In this document: one piece after another, positions 1-10,004 of the stretch
Numbering within the stretch: position 1 is the first letter of the stretch
How the letters are laid out: every line of letters starts with the position of its first letter
Assembly (NCBI GenBank): GCA_905250885.1
Contig: CAJNOQ010003275.1
Coordinates: 1 to 20,815, forward strand
DNA from: Didymodactylos carnosus
Taxonomy: Eukaryota; Rotifera; Eurotatoria; Philodinida; Philodinidae
DNA: 20,815 nucleotides
Reading direction: 5' to 3'
The notes under the pieces: generated by a model
Told to the model about the DNA's origin: nothing
What the model saw: only the letters and a program-made list of their open reading frames with translations
Databases searched by the model: none
Made by a program: the position numbers and the translations under genes

Positions 1-720
1 TGTCGTTTCTAAACGCGTTTACCAAACGAAAAAAATTCGAAGTTATATCATTTTAACGTCGTTAGAAAACGCGTTCAACAGAAACGCCAGAAAACGGTTA
101 ATTTAACGGTCGTTAGCAAACGCGTTGTCGAAGAACGCGTTATTCTAAACTTTTGAACGACAAAAAGCGCGTTTAAACGGCTCTTTTAACGATCGTGCGC
201 TAACGCGTTTATAAATGGCTGTTCGCTAACGCGTTCCGGAAAACGCGTTTAAACGACAAAAAAAACGCGCTGGTTTTGAAACCTTTAACGCGTTTTCTGG
301 TCGTTAAAAACGAAAAAAAACGCGTTTTTTGTCAGTTTTATTTTAGATCATCAGTTTTGTACTTTCTTTATTATAGACTTTCAACTATTTTTAGATCAGT
401 CCCACTGGGTAGCCAAGTCTCACCTTTGGCTTTACCAAAATTTTCTATTCTCACACGGTTTTATTTCGTTTTTAACGATCAAAAAACGCGTTAAATGTTT
501 CATCTGAAACGTGTTTTAGAACGTTTGAAAACGCGTCTTTTGTACGTTTTTAACGCAAAAGTAACGCGTTCTCTAACGCGTTGCGAAATTCCGAAAAACG
601 CCTTTTCAAACGAATAGATAAAAGAAAAACGCGTTTAAACGACAAAAAGAAACGCGTTGGTTCTGAAACCTTTAACGCGTTTTTTGGTCGTTAAAAACGA
701 AAAAAAAACGCGTTTTTTTG
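1..720. repeat. AACGCGTT-rich repeat array
   Basis: ACGCG occurs 18 times in the first 720 bases, mostly as the 8-bp palindrome AACGCGTT or AAACGCGTTT, often with CGTTTAAACG and short runs of A. The rest of the window has only a couple of ACGCG sites, near 9950 and 9985. About 115 bases of ordinary A+T-rich sequence (roughly 345-460) interrupt the array. Open frames at 276-494 and 657-872 share their first residues only because they lie on the repeated unit, so they are not genes. The array sits upstream of the first visible dynein exon and probably within a dynein intron. The family is not recognised; a satellite, a transposon end or a protein-binding array are all possible. Confidence 0.75.
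240..344. repeat. 105-bp direct repeat, copy A
   Basis: This unit runs from AAAACGCGTTTAAACGAC, through a GGTTTTGAAACC core, to a run ending GTCAGTTTTATTTT. It recurs at 625-732 with few substitutions and small changes in A/T run length. Each copy also folds on itself: AAACGACAAAAA with ACGCG on the left faces ACGCGTTTT with GGTCGTT on the right. Confidence 0.7.
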
Positions 721-732
721 TCAATTTTTTTA
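625..732. repeat. 105-bp direct repeat, copy B
   Basis: This is the second copy of the unit at 240-344, in the same orientation and about 385 bp downstream. It has a GGTTCTGAAACC core where copy A has GGTTTTGAAACC. Close identity over the whole unit implies duplication of a composite module rather than independent accumulation of AACGCGTT sites. Confidence 0.7.
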
Positions 733-1128
733 TCCCTGGGTATAACAAGAACTTTCGAATGGTATATAGCAGTGACACAATGATATTAAACCCACAGAAA
801 TCATCCATTAGTCAGCATGATATCGTTATCCAACATCTCTGTTCTAGAAATTCACAAACGGAAGGCTTCTGACATACATCTGCTAAGCCTTCATAATGCA
901 CAAATTAAAAACTTTTAACAATTTCATAATATCCTCAAGTGTTAGCCTTGGCAGTGTGCAAAATAGTCACTTATATTTACTTTAATTATTTTACATGAAA
1001 ATCTCTAAAATTTACAATAAAAGTTTCAGTTTAATTCCTTTCCTACTATTTTTTCATGGTTTTGTTAGTCACACCATTCGAAGTTCAGGTTCGAAATCAA
1101 ATTTTTATTTCTTTATCCTTTTATTTAG
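733..1128 (+). other. Non-coding stretch, probable end of a dynein intron
   Basis: No conserved coding sequence is seen between the repeat array and the first dynein exon. The stretch is A+T-rich and ends in a pyrimidine-rich tract and acceptor (TTTATTTAG) at 1120-1128. The preceding exon, which should encode most of the microtubule-binding domain, is not visible, so this intron probably extends upstream of the window. Confidence 0.6.
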
Positions 1129-4100
1129 AATTTCAACCGGATAATATTAGATCAAAATCTGCTGCGGCAGCCGGATTATGTGCGTGGGTTATTAATATTG
1201 TCAAATTTTATGAAGTCTACTGTGAAGTTGAACCCAAACGACTAGCTCTAGAAAAAGCAAATGCCGAGTTGAAAGCGGCTCGAGATAAATTAGAGATTGT
1301 TAATAAACAAGTGGCGGTGAGTTATTTGATTTTTAACAAATCTCGTGACTTTTTTGAGAATCTTAGCTACTTGTTGCAGTCAGGCCTGGGCGAGTGCAGA
1401 CTTGGACTCAGATCCGGACTGATAGATTTTTTGGTTGACTTGGACCTGAGTTTTTATATTTTGAATCCCATCCATCAACTTTTAACATAAATGAACAGGA
1501 AATTTTTTTTTTCAATACCACTATGGGATATATAGACGCATATATGTCACTCTCTTTAAAAATTATAGACTCGTCCAGCTCTGGTTACAGTACCCATCAA
1601 GAGTATGTTGTCTACGGATCTCGTCTCTACAAGTTTTGTGTGTGCATAGCTCTCATTCTTACATGTTTATCACTCAATAAGTTTATGGGTAATTATCTCT
1701 CTTTTCTGAAAAAAGTTTGGATTTTGAGTTGAACATAGCCTAATGTGGAGGGATGCCTGAGTTCCAAAATAAGGACATTTCGCTACCTTTTTGATGAAAA
1801 CTTATAAACTTGGTGTCAATTGGATCTGCGTCTTCAACTTTGCCAACAAGGTGAAAGAGAGGGGAAGTATCCTTAAACTCGTTGAGGAATTAATAAAAAA
1901 AATATGTATTAAGAACTGTGTCCACACATATTGAAGACATGAGCTCTCGTGGTTTCTGAGATACAAGAAGGACATACTTTTGTCACGTACTAAAACAACC
2001 AAATGTTCAACTGCCAGTGGAAAGTCCTACATTATAACTCGTGAATTCTCTTTGTTCATTGTAGCAATTAGAAGAAGCATTGGCGAAACTAACAGCTGAG
2101 TATGATACAGCCATGTCCGCAAAACAAAAATGTCAAGAGGAAGCTGATCGTACAGCATATACAATATCATTAGCCAATCGACTCGTCGGTGGGTTAGCCT
2201 CGGAAAATGTTCGATGGCGTGAAGCTGTTGCTGGTTATCGGCTATCTGAAAACACGACGCCTGGTGATGTTTTGCTCATAACAGCATTTGTATCCTATAT
2301 GGGATGTTTTACAAAAACTTATCGTGTCGATTTAATGGAAAATTATTGGAGACCAAAATTATCCGAATTGAACGTAAGATGATAGCCAAACACATTCGGC
2401 TCGAGATAAGCCGATTTATATGCGGGGATAGTGTTAGTGATGTCGAAGTAGTAAAACCATTTTTCTGTTTCTAGCCTCCAATACCTGTTACTGCCGAGAT
2501 CGATCCGTTAACATTATTAGTCGATGATGCGGTTGTTGCTGGTTGGAACAATGAAGGTTTACCATCAGATCGCATGTCAAGTACGCAATATACTATAATA
2601 ACAGTCATTCTAATTGTTAATATGCATTATGTCTATTCTAGCTGAAAATGCAACAGTTTTAACGTGTTGCGAAAGATGGCCTTTAATGATTGATCCGCAA
2701 TTACAAGGTATGTGATATTAACAATCAAATTGTATTTCTACTTTTTATAATTATACTAATTTCAGGCATAAAATGGATTAAACAACGTTTTGGTGAACGT
2801 ATTAAAGTCATTCGTCTTGGACAAAAGCAATATCTGGATAAAATTGAGCAAGCAATAATAGATGGTAGTGTATTGTTACTCGAGAATATTGATGAATCAA
2901 TTGAAGCCGTATTAGACCCATTATTGGGAAGAAATACCATTAAGAAAGGAAAAGCAATTAAATTAGGAGATAAAGAAATTGAATATCATCCAGGTTAGTT
3001 AATAAAATCTTGTTCAAATTGCGTTCTCTTCGAACTCATACTGTATGACTCAAACAATATTACCGTTTTTATACTCGTTCGTCTAAAGTACCCCCACTTG
3101 TTTTAGGTTTTCGTCTCATATTACAAACAAAATTAGCTAATCCACACTATAAACCCGAAATGCAAGCTCAAACAACATTAATTAATTTTACCGTCACTAA
3201 AGATGGTTTAGAAGATCAATTATTAGCTGATGTTGTAGCTAAAGTATGTGTTGTTCTTCGTTGTTGTCTAAAATGTGTTTAAACATCTGTTGTTTATTTT
3301 AGGAACGTCCTGATTTAGAACGACTGAAATCAGATTTGACGAAACAGCAGAATGAATTTAAAATAACATTGAAAAAATTAGAAGATTCTCTTTTGGCTCG
3401 TTTGTCATCAGCTGAAGGCAATTTTCTGGGAGATACAGAATTGGTGGAAAATTTAGAAAATACAAAACGTACTGCAACTGAAATTGAAGAAAAAGTCAAA
3501 GAAGCAAAAGTAACATCGATTAAAATTGATGAAGCTAGAGAATTGTATCGACCAGCTGCTGCCAGAGCTAGTCTGCTCTATTTTATTATGAATGATTTAA
3601 ATAGAATTAATCCAATGTATCAGTTTTCATTAAAAGGTATGTTAACTAATAACTAGCAGGACGATAAATATTGGAAATCAGACAGACATTTAGAATGCGC
3701 GAGGTGTGAACATATTTTACTTTTCATTAGTGGATGATAAACATCGACATCGAGACTATCATTTGGAATATTAGCAAATCTATGTTCGTCTTTTCGAAGA
3801 ACATTTTCAAAATGTCTGAAAATATTTTTTTTTCTTAAGTAAGAAATTTTTCGTAATATTCTAGTAAACAAAGTTTCTTTATGTATCCCTGTCGACCATA
3901 CTGAATCCGATGCACATACGCCCGCGGACATATGTACATCGGATTCGGCATAGTCAAAAACCTACTGCGACGTGAAATTTGTAAAAAACACAAAAAATAA
4001 AAAAATCGTTCTTTTGTACAATAGGGTATCCAGAAACCGTCTTGAAAAATCCTCAAAAAAAAACTAGTTCAGGGCATAGAACCTAGTCCATTTGAAAGAA

Positions 4101-7100
4101 GGCACTTCAGGCTATTAAACCATGTACTTATTTAAAAAACGATATTTTTAACAAAAATTGATATTGCTGCCCTTAAAGAATTGTCTTTGTCTTCTGGATA
4201 TTTATTCTCCCAGTAAAAATGTTTTTTATAGATTACATACAGATGAAAGATTAAAGTTTGCACATAAAGTTCAGAAGGAAGAAAAAGTCTACTTCCGCTA
4301 AAAATTTTTCCGAAAAAATAAGTTCAGAATTCGTCTCATAATGTTCATCTACCTATTCTTACTATTAGCGGAAAGTAGGATCTCTTTTATGTGATCCAAC
4401 ATGGATTCTATAGAAAGTTTTAATTTCGCAACGAGATCATATTATAAAACAAAAGTGATATTCATAATCAGCTCATTGAGTTCCATTCCGACGTTTTGAG
4501 TTTGCCGAAAGCGATCATTTTAGAATTTCAGTTAGATTTCCAAGTCCGGATCAGCTATTAGAAAAAAAGCTTCGGCTGGTTGAAAAAATAAAATATTGTT
4601 CGCTAGCAACCGAGTAGTTTGCGTTCAGATTCGGATATTTTTCGCTTCTGAACATAGACTGAATGATTGGTTTTTTCTGTGTTTAGCATTCAAAGTTGTA
4701 TTTGCATCTGCTATCGAACGTGCTGAACCAGATGAAGATGTTAAAAAACGTGTATTGAATTTAATCGATTCTATTACCTATTCGACATTTATTTATACTA
4801 CACGAGGTCTATTCGAAAAACATAAACTCATATTTACGTCACAAATGGCATTTCTGGTATGTTTCGATATCAACAGAAAAAAATCCTTCATTAATAAAAT
4901 ACTCAATTATTTCAGATCTTACTTGTTCAAAAAGAAATTGATATGAAAGAATTAGATTTTCTTTTACGTTTTCCGATTGTACCTAATGTCACATCACCTG
5001 TAGACTTTTTAAACGATTTCTCATGGGTAAGAAAATTGAACATGTATTTATTCATTCTTCACTATTGAACATTGTTTCCCATTCGTAGGGCGGAATAAAA
5101 GCCTTATCACAAATGTCAGAATTTACAAATCTCGATCGAGATATTGAAGGTTTGTTGAAACCGGCTTATGTAAATTCTCATATGTGAAAGATTAACTCCT
5201 TCTATAGGCTCAGCTAAACGATGGAAAAAATTTGTTGAAATGGAAGCGCCAGAAAAAGAAAAATTACCACAAGAATGGAAAAATAAAACACCGTTACAAA
5301 AACTGTGTATGATGAGAGCACTAAGACCAGATAGAATGCTCTATGCCCTAAGGTAATAAGCAGAAACAATAAAATTATTCTATCTATTATAGACCTATTC
5401 TATTATTTTTCTTTTTTCTCTAGTTTATTCGTTGAAGAAAAACTTGGCAAACAATTTGTTGAAAATCGTGCAGTGCCTTTCACAAAATCCTATGATGAAA
5501 CGACACCCAGTACGCCAGTATTCTTCATTCTATCACCTGGTGTGGATCCAATTAAAGATGTGGAAGCATTAGGAAAAAAATTAGGATTTTCATCAAATTT
5601 GAAAACATTTCATAATATATCACTTGGACAAGGTATATATGCTCTTCTTTTAGCCGTTAATGACAAAAGTAAAATGTTAGAGAGTGGATTGATAATATTT
5701 CTAAGATAATTGCATTTTAATAATATATTTAAACAATCCTTCTAGGAGTATTTTTGTACAATTCATTGTTCTTGTTTTATAGAAGTCACATCAGTGAAAA
5801 ATAATTAAGCGTTGAAGCAGCATTTTGATCGAAGTACAGAACGGCTCAAGAAATTGAATTCGATTTGGGTTGATATTTTCAAAATCTGAATCCGGTTCGA
5901 TTCGATCCAATTCAATGAAAATTGACACTTCCTTTTCCTTAGTTTTTAATTTTTCATTCTGAATAGACTGCCTAGAGTTAGCCTTAGGTTAGCATATTTG
6001 AACAGAATATGTGATTTATGTGAGTAGAACTTTCACAGATGAATCACACCAAAACATACAAAGAAAAGAATATAAATAAAAGAGTTGTTCATAAGACTAG
6101 TGTTCCCATTTATCATTTTCGACCGAGCGTAAAACTAATATATATTGTTGACTGTCGATGGATCTAAGCTTGAGCAATATTAGGGACAAAAATCAAGTTC
6201 GGTTCGGGTCCGGGAATCGATTTCGAGGACTGCAAACTTCCTGTTTTATAATGTAATACTCTCTTTTATTGGTCTTGAAAATTTTTTATGAAGATTGAGT
6301 TTAGGGAATCAAAAATAACTGTTTAAAAAAAGTTCTTTTTGAACTGAACGTTTTGAAAAATATTATTGATCAATAACCAAGGGATATTTTCATAAATCAA
6401 AAAAGCCACGGCACATAATGATCCTGTATCTCAGCCAACAACGTTAGTTTCTTAAATCGCGAAAAGTTACTTCATTTTTTTTCTTCAGAAAAAAGAATTA
6501 TAGAAAATACGAAACCGGTCGAATATTACGATGGTTGAAAATCAGTATCGTAATTTTTTTGGTTAGTTGTTAACAGAGCGTCTCAACTAACTTGGAGACA
6601 TCCGTATAGTCAAGCGTGATTATCGACAAAATACTTGACCCATTTTGTGGAAAAAAGTTGCTTTTCCTCTTCAGGAAAAGGAGAGATGCACTGCACTGCA
6701 CTTTACAATTTATCCACATCTAAAGAACGTTTGACTTTCAGCATTAAAAGAACCTACAGACTTTTATATCACTTATGTTATTCAATATTTTTATTTAGGT
6801 CAACAAGTTATCGCGGAGGAAGCAATGGATATTGCATCAAAAGAAGGACATTGGGTCGTGTTACAAAATATTCATTTAGTTGCCAAATGGCTACCACAAT
6901 TAGAAAAGAAATTGGAACAATGTGCAGAAAATAGTCATGAAAAATTTAGAATGTTTGTGTCAGCTGAACCAGGTAAGACTTAGTAAGATTAAGTGTCTAA
7001 ACATCTTAACCATTGATGTGTATTGTACTTTAGCTGGTGATCCAGCTGCCCATTGTATTCCGCAAGGTATTCTTGAGTCGGCTGTCAAAATGTATGTATT

Positions 7101-9371
7101 CTATTTCGATTTGTTTATAAAATATTTTCTATCACATTATATTTGTGTTTAGTACGAATGAACCTCCAACAGGTAAAGTTAAATATTTATCTAGCTGCTT
7201 TTGTTTTGATTTGGGTTTTTTCATAGGTATGCAAGCTAATTTGCATAAAGCATTAGATTTATTCAATCAAGATACGCTTGAAATGTGTGCAAAAGAAACG
7301 GAATTTAAATCAATTCTATTTGCTCTCTGTTATTTCCATGCAGTTGTTGCTGAAAGGTAGACTATTTTCTTCTAATTTTACCATTGATGTCATTATTATA
7401 TTCTTTTTCTTTTTCAGACGTAAATTCGGTGCTCAAGGTTGGAATCGTAATTATCCATTTAATAATGGTGATTTAACAATCAGTGTTAATGTATTGTACA
7501 ACTATCTTGAAGCAAATCAAAAAGTACCTTGTAAGTAAAGATTATGACATAATTGATCGCGAAGAATATCTTGAAAAAAATATTTAATTTTTTTCAATTT
7601 TTATTTAAGGGGAGGATTTACGTTATTTATTCGGTGAAATTATGTACGGAGGTCATATTACAGATGACTGGGATAGACGATTATGTAAAACTTATCTTGA
7701 AGAGTATATGAATCCCACAATGGTAAGTGTGTGGAAAACTTATGATCCCGGAGGGTGTTTCATAAAAATTCTTAAGTGCTTCACCTAACTAAGTCTAGAC
7801 TTACATCAGACTTAAGTGTATAAAATTAAGACGTAAGTGTACAAAACGAAGATTTAAGTCTAGACTTAGTTAAGTCGAGCACTTAAGAATTTTTATGAAA
7901 CACTCTCCCGCTTTCTAAGTCAAAAAAAGAATGAGCCGTAGTTTCAAACTGAATACTATAGATGTCGCGCATTGTTACAAGTTTATAATAATGCGGCAGA
8001 AAGAAATTGGTCTTGTGTATTGATCATTCTATTTTAGTTTGACGGTGAACTCTATTTGGCACCCGGTTTTCCAATTCCGCCTTCAACAGATTATAAAGGC
8101 TATCATCAATATATTGATGAATTTTTACCTCCGGAAAGTCCATATTTGTACGGTTTACATCCAAATGCTGAAATTGACTTTTTAACAATAACATCCGAAA
8201 ATCTATTCAAAACGGTATTAGAAATGCAGCCACGAGATGCAGGTGCTCTCGCTGCAGGTGAAGGTCAAGCAATGACAAGAGAAGAAAAGGTATGAATTAA
8301 TTTTAAATATTTTTAGTTGTTTTACTAAAATTTCATATTTTTTAGATTAAAGTGAAATTGGATGAAATCTTAGATAGACTACCCGATGAATTTCCTGTCC
8401 GAGAATTATATGCTAAAGCTGAAGAAAAGACTCCATATACCGTTGTAGCATTGCAAGAATGTGAAAGAATGAATTTATTAACTCGAGAAATGAGACGATC
8501 GTTGAAAGAACTCAATTTAGGATTAAAGGTATGGTATATCAGTAGTCAATAATTTTAAACTAAATCGTACAATTGGCATGTTTAAGGCAAAAAAAGTGTC
8601 TGGCTTCGTTTTAGGGTGAATTAACAATAACAGCTGATATGGAACAGCTGCAGGATGCTCTATTTCTTGAGCATGTACCAGCTGCATGGACAAAACTTGC
8701 TTATCCATCAATGTTTGGTCTTTCTTTATGGTACAGTGATTTATTATTGCGTATTAAAGAATTAGAATTATGGACGGGTGATTTTCAATTACCCGCCGCT
8801 GTATGGCTAGGTGGTCTGTTTAATCCTCAATCATTTTTAACAGCTATTATGCAAACAACAGCAAGAAAAAATGAATGGCCATTAGATAAGATGTGTTTGT
8901 CGGTTGATGTAACAAAAAAAACGAGAGAAGAATTAGGTGGTGCACCACGAGAAGGTGCCTATGTACACGGTCTGTACATGGAAGGAGCACGATGGGATAC
9001 ACAAACTGGACAATTGAGTGAAGCAAGATTAAAAGAGCTAACACCAATGATGCCCGTTGTCTTTGTCAAAGCAATACCAGGTAACTTTATGTTTCCAAAC
9101 ACGCTCTTTTCTTTCTCATCTGATGTAGAACATCATTTATTAAACAACACAGTAGTTCTCTTAAAAGTGAAAGTTTTTTTCTGTTGTCAATAAGTTATCT
9201 ATGATCACTGATATTTTAGTCGACCGTCGTGAAACCAAAAATATTTATGAATGTCCTGTTTACAAAACAAAACAGCGTGGTCCAACATTTGTTTGGACAT
9301 TTAATTTACGAACAAAAGAAAAAGCAGCAAAATGGGTATTAGGTGGTGTTTGTTTATTATTAGCCGTGTAG
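1129..9371 (+). CDS. Axonemal dynein heavy chain, outer-arm beta class (C-terminal 1240 residues, 22 exons, 5'-partial)
   Basis: Motor subunit of ciliary outer dynein arms. Exons: 1129-1316, 2065-2373, 2475-2580, 2642-2707, 2766-2993, 3107-3243, 3303-3636, 4687-4856, 4916-5026, 5089-5149, 5208-5352, 5424-5632, 6799-6972, 7034-7091, 7153-7172, 7227-7356, 7418-7530, 7610-7722, 8038-8289, 8346-8528, 8615-9080, 9220-9371. All junctions are GT-AG and the spliced frame is open to TAG at 9369. Visible in order: end of the microtubule-binding domain ([20 protein letters not shown]), stalk helix CC2 ending near residue 100 ([10 protein letters not shown]), AAA5 ([14 protein letters not shown]), the [17 protein letters not shown] block, a charged coiled coil from about residue 345 (probable buttress), AAA6 ([20 protein letters not shown]) and the C-terminal domain ([29 protein letters not shown]). 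The match to DNAH9/11/17 is from recall of the family. AAA1-AAA4, where ATP is hydrolysed, lie outside the window. No frameshift or internal stop was seen. Confidence 0.95.
1317..2064 (+). other. Long dynein intron (748 bp)
   Basis: Donor GTGAGT at 1317, acceptor TTGTAG ending at 2064. It separates the two halves of stalk helix CC2. Open frames here, including 1523-1732 and the reverse 1802-2002, lack recognisable protein features. A short stretch near 1385-1455 repeats GGACT- and TTGGAC-like words, but no clear element is visible. Confidence 0.8.
3637..4686 (+). other. Long dynein intron (1050 bp)
   Basis: Donor GTATGT at 3637, acceptor GTTTAG ending at 4686, between exons encoding MYQFSLK and AFKVVF. 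It holds no convincing coding sequence. Two local inverted repeats occur: a 16-bp hairpin at 3903-3946, and a weaker pair at 4289-4301 and 4365-4378 (TACTTCCGCTAA against TTAGCGGAAAGTA). Otherwise it is A+T-rich and unremarkable. Confidence 0.8.
3903..3946. repeat. 16-bp hairpin in a dynein intron
   Basis: GAATCCGATGCACATA at 3903-3918 is the reverse complement of 3931-3946 except at one position, with a 12-base loop containing CCCGCGG. It is too short and isolated to assign to an element family. Confidence 0.6.
5633..6798 (+). other. Long dynein intron (1166 bp)
   Basis: Donor GTATAT at 5633, acceptor TTTAG ending at 6798. It splits the glycine of SLGQG|QQV in AAA6, so the conserved dynein sequence resumes exactly at 6799. 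Short C+G-richer patches occur near 5890-5915 and 6195-6235 (GGTTCGGGTCCGGG), but no tRNA, coding region or clear repeat was found. Confidence 0.8.
7153..7172 (+). other. 20-bp dynein microexon
   Basis: This exon carries one base finishing an Ile codon, six whole codons (T-N-E-P-P-T) and the first base of a Gly codon. It is flanked by TTTAG and GTAAAG. The encoded TNEPPTG is a conserved dynein motif, which forces the microexon into the model. It lies between a 61-bp and a 54-bp intron. Confidence 0.85.
7723..8037 (+). other. Dynein intron carrying a foldback element
   Basis: A 315-bp intron with donor GTAAGT at 7723 and acceptor TTTTAG ending at 8037. About half of it is the inverted-repeat element at 7751-7907. 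The frame is closed by an in-frame TAA inside the element, so retention would truncate the protein. Confidence 0.85.
7751..7907. mobile_element. 157-bp foldback / MITE-like element
   Basis: The arms at 7751-7801 and 7857-7907 are inverted copies of about 51 bp with only a few mismatches, separated by about 55 bp. Each arm has GTGTTTCATAAAAATTC at its outer end and AAGTCTAGACTT at its inner end. The centre repeats CTTAAGT- and AAGTGTA-like words. No protein is encoded, consistent with a non-autonomous inverted-repeat element. A target-site duplication is not clear; CCG flanks both ends but could instead be eroded arm sequence. Confidence 0.75.
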
Positions 9372-9571
9372 ATATACAGACATCTCAACTTTGTTTTATT
9401 AATTGTTTTCTTTTCCTTTTGATGTATTATCTGTTGTCTGCTCATTTTATACAATATTTATTTGAATATATCTGCTCAAATTTATTTTTTCCAAAAGAGA
9501 ATTTTTGAGTCATTTGCTTTTTATTTTTGTTGATATCAATTTGTTTTTTACGTATTTTTTATGATTATACA

Positions 9572-9577
9572 AATAAA
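9572..9577 (+). promoter_or_regulatory. Candidate poly(A) signal of the dynein gene
   Basis: AATAAA about 200 bases after the dynein stop codon. It is the first such hexamer after the stop, so the 3' UTR is probably about 220 bases long. Confidence 0.5.
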
Positions 9578-9927
9578 TGAGTCGCGAAGCAGCTGATTAA
9601 AAGTGTAGAGTAGTATTCCTAATAAGAATTTTAACCCTTTTCCACGGATAAAAATTAGGTACACAATCTTAGAAATCAGAAGATTTATTTTAACAAATTG
9701 GCAACTAGTAGAAGCCATGTTGCTACCTGTCGCTTGAAGTATGTCACTTGAAAATGTGTTACATATGATACAAGTATACATAGATTGTACTTGTATATGC
9801 TTTTCAATAGCAAAAATATTGTCTAAAGAAAAACATTGTCTTCTTCACTGCTTTGCTTTCTACTTATTCGGTTGTCGATATTTTATGAGTACAGAAAAAA
9901 TCACAGAAAAAAAATTACAGAAAATCA

Positions 9928-10004
9928 GGTACGTTTTACTACACGATACGCGGGAAACAAACTGCGAGCACGGTACGTTCTACTACGCGACCCGTGGGAA
10001 AGAG
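9928..10004. repeat. Imperfect 44-bp-period direct repeat
   Basis: GGTACGTTTTACTACACGAT at 9928, followed by ACGCGGGAAA, recurs at 9972 as GGTACGTTCTACTACGCGAC followed by CCGTGGGAAA. The two 33-bp copies start 44 bp apart. An inverted fragment of the same sequence (AAAACGTAGTAGAAA) lies near 10051, hinting at a decayed larger repeat. Confidence 0.55.

Noticed and set aside
276-872. Two similar open frames sharing PLTRFLVVKNEKK, looking like a small gene family
   Set aside because: They lie on the two copies of the 105-bp AACGCG-rich repeat, and their similarity is fully explained by it.
5885-6235. GGTTCGATTCGATCC and GGTTCGGGTCC words resembling tRNA T-arms
   Set aside because: No acceptor stem, anticodon arm or A-box is present at the right distance in either case.
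6635-6934. 99-codon frame overlapping a dynein exon
   Set aside because: It covers the exon at 6799 in the wrong frame; the dynein frame there is conserved and splices cleanly.
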